Origin: an uncultured Geobacter sp.
Lineage (GTDB): Bacteria; Desulfobacterota; Desulfuromonadia; Geobacterales; DSM-12255
Direction of reading: 5' to 3'
DNA: 64,000 nucleotides
Assembly (NCBI GenBank): GCA_937860145.1
Contig: CALMBF010000155.1
Coordinates: 59,719-123,718, forward strand
Position numbers and translations under genes: made by a program. The notes below the pieces were generated by a model that was given only the letters and a program-made list of their open reading frames with translations, was not told the origin of the DNA and made no database searches. Below are positions 19,032 through 28,232 of this stretch, one piece after another (positions within the stretch are counted from its first letter, which is position 1; every line of letters begins with the position of its first letter).

Positions 19032-21047
19032 ATGGCGTTACATATAAGGCGGCAAATCGGCCAGATATTAATGGACGGTGGGTTTCTTAAGAAGAATATC
19101 CTTGACCGGGCTTGTGAAGAACAACAGCATACCCATGAACTGTTAGGGCAGGTATTGGTCAGGATGGGGGTGCTGAAGGAGCATCAGATCAAGACGCCTC
19201 TTCTGATTCAGGATCACCTGTCCACTATAGATGATGCCGTAAAGATCGCTGCCGGTGAACGTCAGTTGCTGGGGGTCTTGCTGGTGCAAACCGGAAAGAT
19301 CACAAACAGGCAACTGGATGCGGCAATCGCCGAACAGAAACGTTCAGGAGACAGACTGGGCGAGGTTTTCACCCGTCTTGGCATGCTGACGGAGCGACAA
19401 CTGGAAGCACTCCTTGAGTTTCAACATAATCAGGGTGATCCAACAGTTGTCAGTCCACTTCGTCTCGGTGAGTTGTTGGTTGCAACGGGTTACATTTCCC
19501 GAGAACAACTGAATGAAGCTCTGAAAAAACAGGATGTTTCCCACAAGAAGATCGGTGAAGTGCTGGTTGAGGAAGGGTATATCAGCCCGCGCAATCTCGA
19601 TCGCTGTTTCCGTTTGCAGAAGATGCTTGTCAAATCGGTATTGACGACCATTATGTCACTCGGTATTGCTGTCCCCGCCATGGCCGAGACGGTTTCTCTG
19701 CAATGGGATCCGAATACCGATGCCAACCTAGCGGGATACAAGGTTTATTACAGCCCCGATACATCCTCATTTACGTCAGCCATTCCGGTTGATGTGGGCT
19801 TGAAGACGTCCGCATCTTTGAGCGGGCTCGATCCCAGCCATTCATATCAATTCGCGGTCACAGCCTACGATACTGATGGGACAGAAAGCTCATTTTCCAA
19901 TGTTGTGACTATAGCAGAACAGGTACAGCCGACAGTGGGGATTACATCGCCTCTCAACGCTGCTAATGTAAGTGGAACCGTTACCGTGAGTGTCAGCGCT
20001 TCTGACAACATCGGGGTAACCAAGGTGGAATTCTATGTCAATGGAGTATTGAAGGCCACAGATACCGCAACTCCCTATACCTACTCTTGGAATACTAGCA
20101 CCCTGGCGGCAGGTGCATACACCCTTTCCGTGAAAGCCTATGATGCCGCCGGGAATGTCGGTCAGGCCAGCAGCACGGTCAACGTCGTCACTGATACCAC
20201 GCCTCCGACCGTGGCTGTGACATCGCCGGGCAATAATGCCATCCTCAGTGGCACGGTAACCATCAGTTCCAGTGCAAGTGACAACGTCGGTGTTGCACTC
20301 GTGGAATTTTACAGCAATGGAGTTCTGCTCTCTGCCAGTAACGTGGCTCCTTACAGCTACGTTTGGGATACGACCAAGGTTGCCAACGGCAACTATTCAC
20401 TCTACACGATAGCCAAGGACAATGCCGGAAATGCAGCACAATCCACTCCGGTAGCGGTGACCGTAAACAATCCCGTTGCCGATACAACCGCCCCGACTCT
20501 TTTAAGCTTCACACTACCGTCAACTTCGAGTTCTCTGACGGTACCGGTGACCGGACTGGGGGCGAGTGATAACGTGGGGGTAACCGGTTATCTGGTCAGC
20601 GAAAGTTCGACCGCTCCGCTGGCCGGTGATGCCAGGTGGAGCAGCAGCGTGCCGACGAGCATAACTTTCAGTTCCGCCGGTACCAAAACCGCCTATGCCT
20701 GGGTCAAGGATGCAGCCGGTAACGTGTCGGCAAGTCGCTCCGCAACGGTGGTGATATCCCTGGCCGACGTCACTGCTCCTACCATGCTCAGCTTTAAACT
20801 GCCAGCTACTTCCAAGACACGAACGGTACCGGTAACAAGCTTGAATGCCTCTGATGCTGTCGCGGTAACCGGGTATCTTATCAGCGAGAGTCCTACACCA
20901 CCGCTAGCAACTGATGCCCGGTGGAGCAATAACGCACCGACAAGCTTCACCTTCAGCTCTTCAGGGACCAAGACTGCCTATGCCTGGGCCAAGGATGCTG
21001 CCGGCAATGTGTCGACAAGTCTCAAGGCGACCGTAAAAATCAGGTGA
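19032..21047 (+). CDS. MshEN-repeat protein fused to exported FN3/Ig domains
   Basis: 671 residues from the ATG at 19032 (GGAGG six bases before). Residues 1-197 contain about three tandem MshEN-like modules: RQIGQILMDGG, LLGVLLVQTGKITNRQLDAAI, RLGEVFTRLG, LRLGELLVATGYISREQLNEAL and KIGEVLVEEGYIS. MshEN domains of type II/IV secretion ATPases bind c-di-GMP, but none of an ATPase follows here. Residues 198-219 look like a signal peptide (MLVKSVLTTIMSLG then AMA-E), and the rest is an FN3 domain (VSLQWDPNTDANLAGYKVYY), two bacterial Ig domains (VEFYVNG, VEFYSNG) and two further 95-residue repeats ending AYAWVKDAAGNVS. It is either a membrane-spanning sensor or a true fusion with internal translation from Met198. 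Confidence 0.75.
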   Translation: MALHIRRQIGQILMDGGFLKKNILDRACEEQQHTHELLGQVLVRMGVLKEHQIKTPLLIQDHLSTIDDAVKIAAGERQLLGVLLVQTGKITNRQLDAAIAEQKRSGDRLGEVFTRLGMLTERQLEALLEFQHNQGDPTVVSPLRLGELLVATGYISREQLNEALKKQDVSHKKIGEVLVEEGYISPRNLDRCFRLQKMLVKSVLTTIMSLGIAVPAMAETVSLQWDPNTDANLAGYKVYYSPDTSSFTSAIPVDVGLKTSASLSGLDPSHSYQFAVTAYDTDGTESSFSNVVTIAEQVQPTVGITSPLNAANVSGTVTVSVSASDNIGVTKVEFYVNGVLKATDTATPYTYSWNTSTLAAGAYTLSVKAYDAAGNVGQASSTVNVVTDTTPPTVAVTSPGNNAILSGTVTISSSASDNVGVALVEFYSNGVLLSASNVAPYSYVWDTTKVANGNYSLYTIAKDNAGNAAQSTPVAVTVNNPVADTTAPTLLSFTLPSTSSSLTVPVTGLGASDNVGVTGYLVSESSTAPLAGDARWSSSVPTSITFSSAGTKTAYAWVKDAAGNVSASRSATVVISLADVTAPTMLSFKLPATSKTRTVPVTSLNASDAVAVTGYLISESPTPPLATDARWSNNAPTSFTFSSSGTKTAYAWAKDAAGNVSTSLKATVKIR

Positions 21048-21533
21048 CAGTAGTGACGGAGCAAGTTTGTAGTTCATTATCTCACCCGGCATTCTTAAGG
21101 TCGGGTTCAGCCGGGTGAGATGCCTGCCTCGTCCGTCGCTGAATTCTTCCTCTCTCGGTTTCTCCCTCGTGGTCTAGTCATGTGAGGTTCATCACTTCCT
21201 GTCTACCGTTTTGGTTTAAAATTAACAAAAAATAATATATAATCGCAAATGTATCTGGTGGGATCTTGTGAGGTGATGATGTCGGAGCCCTACACGTCAT
21301 TACTGCACCACCGTGGTGAGTAGCGTCTGAGGGCAGGGGAGTGCAGAACGTTTGGTGGTCCTTACTAATGATTACTTTCTAATTGACAGGTGAGGACCGT
21401 GTTAGAAAATTGATCGCAGGGCCGGGTCGCAAGTGCGGAATTATGCTCTGTTTGTTGCTGTTGCGGCAATTTATGGTACAAAAATAATGACAACTTGCTT
21501 ACTTATGTGGTTCTCAAAAATATCGATACCCAT
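21048..21533 (+). other. About 490-base intergenic region before prsK
   Basis: No coding gene is supported. It holds a 12-base inverted repeat listed separately at 21079-21121 and an AT-rich stretch around 21215-21250 that may contain a promoter. The remaining GC-richer 200 bases show no recognised element. Confidence 0.4.
21079..21121 (+). terminator. Stem-loop after the MshEN-Ig gene
   Basis: A 12-base perfect stem, 21079-21090 with 21110-21121 (left arm ATCTCACCCGGC), and a 19-base loop, starting about 30 bases after the stop codon. It is not followed by a T run, so it may be a transcript end-stabilising hairpin rather than an efficient intrinsic terminator. Confidence 0.45.
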
Positions 21534-23609
21534 ATGATCACCATGGTTGTCTCAAATACCGCTGTAATTGCGCTGCTTGCTGTTGCGGTACAGACTCTCC
21601 ACCGAAACCGCTCGCGCTCAGGGTTGTGTATCTGTCTGGCCTTGACGGTCACTGCCTGCCTCGAACTCGTTGACATGCTGGCCCTGACGGCTTCAAGTCC
21701 GCTCTCCTGGAAACGTTTTTCCCTGTACGCCGAGTCCCTCCTGCCTCTGACGTGGATACTGTGCAGCCTTACGTTTGCCCGTCAAGCAAGTTCCTGGAAA
21801 ATTGGCAGAATTAACTGGCTGATAATCGTATTGACCGCCTTGCTCTGCACGGTCCCGTTAGTTTTTCCCCTGAATGCCATAATATTTGCTCCTGATTTCC
21901 CACAGGAACGAATCCTCTTTTTGAACACTGTCGGGTTGATTTTTTATATCTGTTTAATGGCTGGCCTCGTGTTCTCCCTGACAAATTTCGAGGCCACCCT
22001 TGTCAACGCTTCCCCGGATGCACTCTGGAGAATTAAGCTGGAACTCATCGGTTTTTCAGCGATTGTAGCAGTTCTAACCTTCTACTATAGTCAGGCATTG
22101 CTGTTTCGCACGATCAACATGAACTTCCTGGTGGTCCGTTCCTTTCTGTATGTTGTGGCCTCAAGTCTGATAGCGTTCTCGAGACTGATACGAAGTGGAC
22201 TCGGACACGTTGAGATTTCCCGTCACACGACCGGCATATCGCTCGTCCTGTTGGCATTTGGAGCCTATCTCATATCGATCGGTTTTTTAGAAGAAGGGAT
22301 GGACCATTTCGGAGTCAGTTTCCATCGCACGGCAGCAATCTCATTCGTGTTCCTTGTCGGGATCGGATTACTTATTCTGCTGCTTTCCTATAAGGTCAGA
22401 AGAAGGGTCAAGGTAGCGATTCACAAAAACTTTTTCCATAACAAATATGACTACCGCAACCAGTGGCTGCAATTTACCGAACAAATTTCAACGGCCCGTA
22501 CCGGAGATGAGCTTTTTCACCGGATCCTCACGGCATACTGCGATACCTTCGGTTTCAGTGCTGCTGCCCTGTTTCTCTACGATATGAACCGTCGAGGATA
22601 TTCCATGGCGGCCTGTTTTGAAATGGATGCAATCGAAGACGTCATCGAACCGAGAAATTCCCTGGTGCGTTTCATGGAAGAGCGAAAATGGGTCTTCAGC
22701 GTCAAGGATAACTATCCGGAAATCACCGGACAAAACGCACGGTTCCTGTGTGACAGCCAGGTGTCGTTTGTTGTGCCTCTTTTTGACGGTAGCCATTTGG
22801 AAGGGTTCATAATATTAGGGAAGGTTCTCAATGATGAGGAAATCTATATTTACGAAGATTTCGATCTGATGAAGACAATTGCACGGCAGGCTACAATGGC
22901 CATCATGCATCAAAAGCTTTCGGAGCAGATGGCACGATCACGAGAAATCGAAGCAATCGGCAAGCTGTCGACCTTCATCGCCCATGACCTTAAGAACCTG
23001 GTCGCAAATCTTTCTCTCATTGTACAGAACGCAGCACGGCATATGCATAATCCCGATTTCCAGAGCGATATGCTCAAGTCACTGGGTAACACCGTCAGTA
23101 AAATGCAAAAGTTAATCGGAACGTTGAAGAATCTCAAAGACAAGGAGCTTAATCTGCAAACGGTCGACCTGTTGCAGTTGGCTACAAAGACATCGCAGTT
23201 GATTATGGGGCACCAGGTTGCAGTGTCAGGAAGCCCTGAAACAGCCCGGGTTGACGAAGTCGAGATGCAGAACGTAATAATGAACCTTATCATAAACGGC
23301 ATTGAAGCCTCGCAGCCCGGTACACCCATCGCGATAGAAGTGGGCAGGAGAGATTCGGGCCCATTCATAAGAGTGATTGACCATGGATGTGGAATGTCGA
23401 CGGATTATATCCGTTCGGAACTGTTCAAACCCTTCAGGACAACCAAAAATCATGGGCTTGGCATAGGCATGTACCAGTGTCAACAGGTTGTTCGAGCACA
23501 TGGGGGAATAATCGAAGTGAACAGTACGGAAGGGGTTGGTTCCGAGTTTACGATTCTTTTGAACAACGGCTGTGATATCGGGGCAATTGCCTGTCTTAAA
23601 TCAGCTTGA
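21534..23609 (+). CDS. prsK: PEP-CTERM/exosortase system sensor histidine kinase PrsK
   Basis: About 691 residues. The N-terminal part has eight or so membrane helices (from about residue 5 to 300), then a GAF-like domain (GDELFHRILTAYCDTFGFSAAALFLYD), the phosphoacceptor region IAHDLKNLVANLSL and an HATPase domain with MNLIINGIEAS, DHGCGMS and GLGIGMYQ. This order matches PrsK. It probably phosphorylates PrsR, encoded next. The start is uncertain: an ATG at 21543 or a TTG at 21495 are alternatives and none has a clear ribosome site. Confidence 0.88.
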   Translation: MITMVVSNTAVIALLAVAVQTLHRNRSRSGLCICLALTVTACLELVDMLALTASSPLSWKRFSLYAESLLPLTWILCSLTFARQASSWKIGRINWLIIVLTALLCTVPLVFPLNAIIFAPDFPQERILFLNTVGLIFYICLMAGLVFSLTNFEATLVNASPDALWRIKLELIGFSAIVAVLTFYYSQALLFRTINMNFLVVRSFLYVVASSLIAFSRLIRSGLGHVEISRHTTGISLVLLAFGAYLISIGFLEEGMDHFGVSFHRTAAISFVFLVGIGLLILLLSYKVRRRVKVAIHKNFFHNKYDYRNQWLQFTEQISTARTGDELFHRILTAYCDTFGFSAAALFLYDMNRRGYSMAACFEMDAIEDVIEPRNSLVRFMEERKWVFSVKDNYPEITGQNARFLCDSQVSFVVPLFDGSHLEGFIILGKVLNDEEIYIYEDFDLMKTIARQATMAIMHQKLSEQMARSREIEAIGKLSTFIAHDLKNLVANLSLIVQNAARHMHNPDFQSDMLKSLGNTVSKMQKLIGTLKNLKDKELNLQTVDLLQLATKTSQLIMGHQVAVSGSPETARVDEVEMQNVIMNLIINGIEASQPGTPIAIEVGRRDSGPFIRVIDHGCGMSTDYIRSELFKPFRTTKNHGLGIGMYQCQQVVRAHGGIIEVNSTEGVGSEFTILLNNGCDIGAIACLKSA

Positions 23610-23619
23610 GAGGACATCT

Positions 23620-25014
23620 GTGGAAAAGTTGCTCATTATTGACGATAATGCAGATCTCCGGGATCAGTTGAAATGGGGACTGAGCGAGCACTATTCAGTT
23701 GTGCAGGCCGGAGATGCCAACGAAGGTCTTTCGCTTTTCAAGAAACATCACCCCAGGATCGTCATACTTGACCTGGGACTCCCACCGTGCGTGAACACAT
23801 CCGATGAGGGATTTCGCTGCCTGTCCGAGCTTCTTATACTCGACCCCCACGTCAAGGTTATCATGCTGACTGGCAACAGTGAACGGGATAACGCCCTCAA
23901 GTCCATTCACTTAGGAGCTTATGACTTTCTTGTCAAACCACCGGTTCTCAATGAACTGATTGTTATTCTCAACCGGGCCTTGCACCTTTCGAACATAGAA
24001 GAACAAAACCTCTTGCTGCACAACGAGATCGAGCAGAGTGCCCGGAGGCAAGGGGGGATGATCGGGCAGTGCCCGGAGATGCTGTCAGTATTTTCGACGA
24101 TCAAGAAAGTCGCGACATCCAACGTACCTATTTTTATTACCGGGGAAAACGGAACCGGTAAAGAGTTGGTAGCACAGGCAATCCACGAATCAAGCCTGCG
24201 CAATAAAGGACCGTTTATCCCGATAAATTGCGGTGCCATTCCGGACACGCTTCTTGAGTCGGAATTGTTCGGTCATGAGAGGGGAGCCTTTACCGGAGCT
24301 CATGCAACGGTCCATGGGAAATTTCAATACGCCAACAACGGCACATTGTTTCTTGATGAAATCGGTGAGTTGCCGGTCAACCTCCAGGTCAAATTACTTC
24401 GTTTTCTCCAGGAGGGGGTTATTCAACGGGTAGGGGGGAGGCAGGATATACCCGTCGATACCCGCACAGTATGTGCTACCAATGTGGATATTGCCCAGGC
24501 TATAAAAGCAGGCAGGTTTCGCGAAGATCTTTACTATCGGATAAGTGTCATCACCATTCACTTGCCCCCACTCAGGGAACGAGGCGATGATATCCTCGTT
24601 CTTGCCAATTATTTTCTCCGCCTCTTCAATGAAGAGCATAAAAAGAAGGTCAGACGGTTCAGTGCGGCTGCGGTCAGTTTTCTAAGGAGTTACGACTGGC
24701 CGGGTAATGTAAGGGAATTACGTAACAAGGTGCAGCGGGCTATCATCATGAGTGATTCGTCTGCTCTTGAACCGTCGGATCTGGGGTGTGAACTTCACCT
24801 GCCTGAAATGGTCGAGAATGTGCACCCCGGTACGACCCTCAAGGAGGCACGGGACAGAGTGGAAAGGGAGACGGTGACCGCGGAGATTGACCGCCAACAT
24901 GGTAACATCGTAAAGGCAGCAGAGGCCCTGGGGGTGAGCAGGCCTACGATTTACGACCTGATGAAAAAGCATAATCTCATGCCACTGGCTTCATTGGACA
25001 AGGAACGGGAATAG
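23620..25014 (+). CDS. prsR: PEP-CTERM system sigma-54 response regulator PrsR
   Basis: 464 residues from a GTG start at 23620 with GAGAGGA upstream. A receiver domain with phosphoacceptor Asp51 (VILDLGLPP) is followed by an AAA+ domain with Walker A GENGTGKE and the sigma-54 contact loop GAFTGA, then a Fis-type helix-turn-helix (NIVKAAEALGVSRPTIYDLMK). PrsR activates sigma-54 promoters of exosortase-associated genes; the nearby PEP-CTERM gene has such a promoter. Coupled to prsK by 10 bases. Confidence 0.92.
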   Translation: MEKLLIIDDNADLRDQLKWGLSEHYSVVQAGDANEGLSLFKKHHPRIVILDLGLPPCVNTSDEGFRCLSELLILDPHVKVIMLTGNSERDNALKSIHLGAYDFLVKPPVLNELIVILNRALHLSNIEEQNLLLHNEIEQSARRQGGMIGQCPEMLSVFSTIKKVATSNVPIFITGENGTGKELVAQAIHESSLRNKGPFIPINCGAIPDTLLESELFGHERGAFTGAHATVHGKFQYANNGTLFLDEIGELPVNLQVKLLRFLQEGVIQRVGGRQDIPVDTRTVCATNVDIAQAIKAGRFREDLYYRISVITIHLPPLRERGDDILVLANYFLRLFNEEHKKKVRRFSAAAVSFLRSYDWPGNVRELRNKVQRAIIMSDSSALEPSDLGCELHLPEMVENVHPGTTLKEARDRVERETVTAEIDRQHGNIVKAAEALGVSRPTIYDLMKKHNLMPLASLDKERE

Positions 25015-25052
25015 TCGAGAGATATCTTGAGTGGAGAGGCGAAATGAGCTCG

Positions 25053-25094
25053 AACGACAAAGGGCGATGCTGCGAGGCATCGCCCTTTGTCGTT
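25053..25094. terminator. Bidirectional terminator between prsR and the PEP-CTERM gene
   Basis: An 18-base perfect stem (25053-25070 with 25077-25094) closes a six-base loop TGCGAG; the stem begins AACGACAAAGGG and ends in a short T run on each strand. It lies between two convergent genes. Confidence 0.85.
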
Positions 25095-25123
25095 TCTGGT
25101 TTTACTTGAACAGGAGGTTGCCG

Positions 25124-25753
25124 TCATTCCTTAAGCATACGGCGTTTTCCGTACACAGCCAGGCCAAACAGCCCGACTCCCAAAAGCATTATGGTACCTG
25201 GCTCAGGGACAGGAGGAGGCGGAGGTGTCCCGTCTGAAAAGAACGCGCTGGACTCGCCGTTGAGCAGGGGGTCAAATGCTCTGATATGCGTGGCAAAATG
25301 GTACCCGGCAGTATTGGCTACATAAAAATCCAGCGGGTTGGTAATGGCTGCGTCTGTAATTGTAAAGATCAGAGGATCCAGTTGTGCACTTGCCGTTCCC
25401 TTGAATTCGAGCATGAAATTGCCGAAACTGCTCGCTGTTTTGTCGTAAGCAACGGCCCAGTTTGTGAGGTTACTGAAATCACTTGCAGTGATAGTAGTGA
25501 GACCCGTATTGAAGAAGAACTTGTCTATTCCGAAATTTGTGCTTCCACCTGAATTCAGTATTGCGTCGTTGGCATCAATCGTAAAGGTCGCCACATTTCC
25601 AGTGACGTCAATATTCACGGTTGCATACGGACCAGGCACGCCTAAATCGACATTCGACACATCAAGTGTCCAAAGGGTTGCTTGTGCCTGGCTAGCAATC
25701 ATTCCCAATGCCATAGCTGCAGCAGTCAATAATGTGATTAATTTCTTTTTCAT
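25124..25753 (-). CDS. PEP-CTERM sorted exported protein
   Basis: 209 residues. A signal peptide (MKKKLITLLTAAAMALGM, cleavage near AQA) and a C-terminal tripartite sorting tail are clear: VPEPGTI, a hydrophobic segment MLLGVGLFGLAVY and the basic KRRMLKE. The body (about residues 25-180) resembles other low-cysteine PEP-CTERM proteins of unknown function. It is the expected substrate of the exosortase at the left end and has a near-consensus sigma-54 promoter at 25815-25830, so PrsR probably controls it. Confidence 0.92.
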   Translation of the reverse strand: MKKKLITLLTAAAMALGMIASQAQATLWTLDVSNVDLGVPGPYATVNIDVTGNVATFTIDANDAILNSGGSTNFGIDKFFFNTGLTTITASDFSNLTNWAVAYDKTASSFGNFMLEFKGTASAQLDPLIFTITDAAITNPLDFYVANTAGYHFATHIRAFDPLLNGESSAFFSDGTPPPPPVPEPGTIMLLGVGLFGLAVYGKRRMLKE

Positions 25754-25814
25754 GGCTTTCCCCTTTCTACAGATTGTGCATTATTGTTAAAAAAGTGTTG
25801 TTGGTAATTATTAA

Positions 25815-25830
25815 TGCAATGCGGGTGCCA
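25815..25830 (-). promoter_or_regulatory. Sigma-54 (-24/-12) promoter of the PEP-CTERM gene
   Basis: Read on the minus strand the site is TGGCAC, five bases, TTGCA, matching the consensus at essentially every conserved position. It lies 62 bases before the start codon, in keeping with a start of transcription near 25804. The sigma-54 activator PrsR is the adjacent gene. Confidence 0.8.
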
Positions 25831-26010
25831 AGCTTGATAAATATGTAATTACAGATAGTTATGAGTATGTTGTGAAAGCGCTATACCCAGTGTAAAGATA
25901 GTCGACGGCAAAATTACTTCGGGTGTGTTCTCTGCGCAGAGGCGCACATATCTCATGTCTGCGCAATGAGTTTGCCGGTTAGCAGTAACATAGTTGTGTA
26001 GTCAGTTGTC

Positions 26011-26712
26011 TTACCAGAACTGCCAGTTGCCGGTAGAAAGCACATATACGGAAAGAGCAAGGTTGGTGATTGTGTGGGCCAGCACACAGTGGGTCAGGCT
26101 GCGCGTCCTGTAAAGAATCAGATTGTAGGCAAGACCCGCCATCATTCCTGCGACTGCATTATCATGTTCCAGGCCGAAGAGCAGGACTGTTGTCAGAAAT
26201 GAAGGCCAGGTGAACGTGCCCAGAGGTATTGTTTCGAAATGTTCATGAACAATGTAACGAATCAGAAAAGAGCGCCAGAACAACTCTTCCATAACAGGTA
26301 CAACCAGCACTGCACCGAAAAACCTGAACAAGCCAGTTATTGCCCGAATTGGGCCTTCGGGCAGAAGCAGGAGGTTATAACCCCGAGGGGGCCCGGCCGC
26401 GGGGAAGGTCCAATCCATTTTTATCCAGAGCAGGAAGACCAGCAGCCCTATGACACTCACCCAGATTGTTGTCGGATAATTTAACAGGTCTTTCAATGCT
26501 AGTTCGCAGTATTCTCTCCGGTATCGAAAAAGCAGGCCGGCAACCGCTATCGCCCTGACCGGGTAAAGGTAGTAAAGATGTATGGGATCAATGCCGATAA
26601 CTCCTCTGTCACGGAGAAAAAGTACAGATTGTTCCAGGGCAATGAATGCGATAAAGATGGCAAAGGGGAGATAGCGACTGCGGGCGGGGTTCATGTAAAG
26701 AAATGACCTCAT
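26011..26712 (-). CDS. Exosortase-associated CPBP (CAAX-type) membrane protease
   Basis: About 233 residues from the ATG at 26712; the open frame continues to a TTG at 26847 but the extra residues are polar and lack support. Several hydrophobic segments carry the CPBP motifs MEELFWRSFLIRY (EEXXXR), FGLEHD and HTITN, which form the intramembrane metal or catalytic site. A subfamily of these proteins is tied to PEP-CTERM loci. It lies about 180 bases upstream of the sorted protein on the same strand. Substrate unknown. Confidence 0.8.
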   Translation of the reverse strand: MRSFLYMNPARSRYLPFAIFIAFIALEQSVLFLRDRGVIGIDPIHLYYLYPVRAIAVAGLLFRYRREYCELALKDLLNYPTTIWVSVIGLLVFLLWIKMDWTFPAAGPPRGYNLLLLPEGPIRAITGLFRFFGAVLVVPVMEELFWRSFLIRYIVHEHFETIPLGTFTWPSFLTTVLLFGLEHDNAVAGMMAGLAYNLILYRTRSLTHCVLAHTITNLALSVYVLSTGNWQFW

Positions 26713-26884
26713 CTCAGAAAGCGGGTTGGCAGATTTTTGGGGAGAATATGCAGAAGCCAGGTGACTATCGTAAATGACTTGACTGCCATTGTGGAACCTG
26801 TTCATAAGACGTAGGTCTAGGGGTAATCTATATGTACTGTCTGCCAACGATCTTATAATAAAATAACTATTGATTGATGGTAAC

Positions 26885-27238
26885 TCAGTGAATACAATTA
26901 CTCATCTTATATGTTTCCTTCATGATCATGTTGTAATTGTTGCATTTTATAATAATCAGATTCCTGAGTCGAACGAAGGAGTCAACGTCAAGTTTAAGTA
27001 TCTGAATCCCTATGCCGCTTTTTTCATTGCGAACAACGAGACCTTGGACTGAAATTGATGAGTTGTTTGAGTCATAAACTTTTACAACGACTTCTGTATT
27101 CAGGGGGATGTTATGGGATGTCTGGAGAAACATTCCCTTCAAGCTGACGTTCTTCAGATCACCAAAAATGACATCATCGTCCAGCAATACTGAAGCGCAT
27201 TCAGAAAATTCTACTCGTGTAAAACCTCTAGAGTTCAT
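26885..27238 (-). CDS. PilZ-domain protein (candidate c-di-GMP receptor)
   Basis: 117 residues. The two c-di-GMP motifs are present: RXXXR as Arg4-GFT-Arg8 and NVSLKG for (D/N)XSXXG, followed by GMFLQT and the beta-strand pattern of PilZ domains. It is a single-domain protein, so it likely passes the signal to a partner. Near the end of the exosortase locus it may couple c-di-GMP to exopolysaccharide output. A seven-G run directly precedes the ATG. Confidence 0.78.
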   Translation of the reverse strand: MNSRGFTRVEFSECASVLLDDDVIFGDLKNVSLKGMFLQTSHNIPLNTEVVVKVYDSNNSSISVQGLVVRNEKSGIGIQILKLDVDSFVRLRNLIIIKCNNYNMIMKETYKMSNCIH

Positions 27239-28232
27239 GGGGGGGCTCTTTGCCAGCTCAGATCTATTGCTTAGGTATATTAAGCAAACTATGTTCCAAT
27301 TGGTAATAACAGTTAAATATTAAGCTGTTATGTGGTGCCGACTGTTGTGGGGTGAAGATATGGTGTTAGTGTAAGTTAACTCGACAATATCAATCGGCGT
27401 ACGTCGAGATACGTATTTCAGGTAGTGTTTAACTAATTGGTGTATGAGGATTGTATCTCTGGGAGGGTATTTACAGCGATATTGGAAATCGACAGCATAC
27501 GGAGGGGACACCGGACTAATATGCAATCGAGCATGTCTGACTATGTTTGAATGGAAATTAAGGAGTGCGGCAAGAAGGGTTGAAGCGTTGTGCAAATGAT
27601 GTCTTGCGAATGAAGTGTTGATGAAAAAAGATTATGGTCAGGGTATTGTCTGGCCTGTGGATCTAAATGGTGGGCGATACTGGGTTCGAACCAGTGACCC
27701 CTGCCGTGTGAAGGTAAATTTAACACTGATTCTATTTGGCATTATATGTTCTAGTTTCATTTAAATCAAGCAGTTATGTGTATTAAAATTACAAATATTT
27801 AGCCGGCGACCCCCACATAAAAACAGATTAGGCCATAAAGTTGGGCACAGAAATAGGATTTACGAGTTTACAAAATATGCAAAATGTGATGTCTACCCGT
27901 TGTGCCAACAGGGCAAATTCATCTGACTCCGTCGACAGATTTGTTTGTATGTGAGCATCTGGCCGGCGGCGCGGGACGAGTTTGCCCCAACAGAATTTTC
28001 ATCCAAATTTGCCCTCCCTGCTTATTCCCGAAAAGCGTTGCCACAAAAAACATTGTTAACTGATCATGTATTCCACGTTTAAAACCAATTTCTCTGCTCG
28101 AAGTATTCTGCTGATGTCATATAAAATATAAACTTGATTTATATCTTTGAGAGTATAAAATATGTACATGTCTTACAGGGTATATATTTATTAGCTGTTT
28201 TCTTTTTAAGATACATGGTTTGAGGAGTGCAT
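27239..28232. other. About 1 kb without protein genes, spanning the element edge
   Basis: Apart from the tRNA-Val fragment at 27668-27714, no gene is supported. The left part has mixed composition and short unconvincing open frames. The right part (27715-28232) is AT-rich and has an inverted repeat of ten bases (27910-27919, AGGGCAAATT, with 28006-28015) that could mark an element end or a protein-binding site. A promoter for the first hipBA pair must lie near 28130-28200. Confidence 0.5.
27668..27714 (-). pseudogene. tRNA-Val(CAC) 3' fragment (attachment-site scar)
   Basis: On the minus strand the bases read as the 3' half of a tRNA: anticodon loop TTCACAC, the 3' anticodon strand GGCAG, a variable loop, a perfect T arm ACTGGTTCGAACCCAGT, then acceptor strand ATCGCCC and CCA at 27670-27668. 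The 5' half is missing: no D arm or acceptor partner is found upstream (27715-27790). Loss from the anticodon stem outward is typical of tyrosine-recombinase integration into a tRNA 3' end, the element lying on the 5' side, that is to the right. Confidence 0.8.

Noticed and set aside
27541..27726. Open frame over the tRNA-Val fragment
   Set aside because: It overlaps the tRNA remnant and has no coding features.
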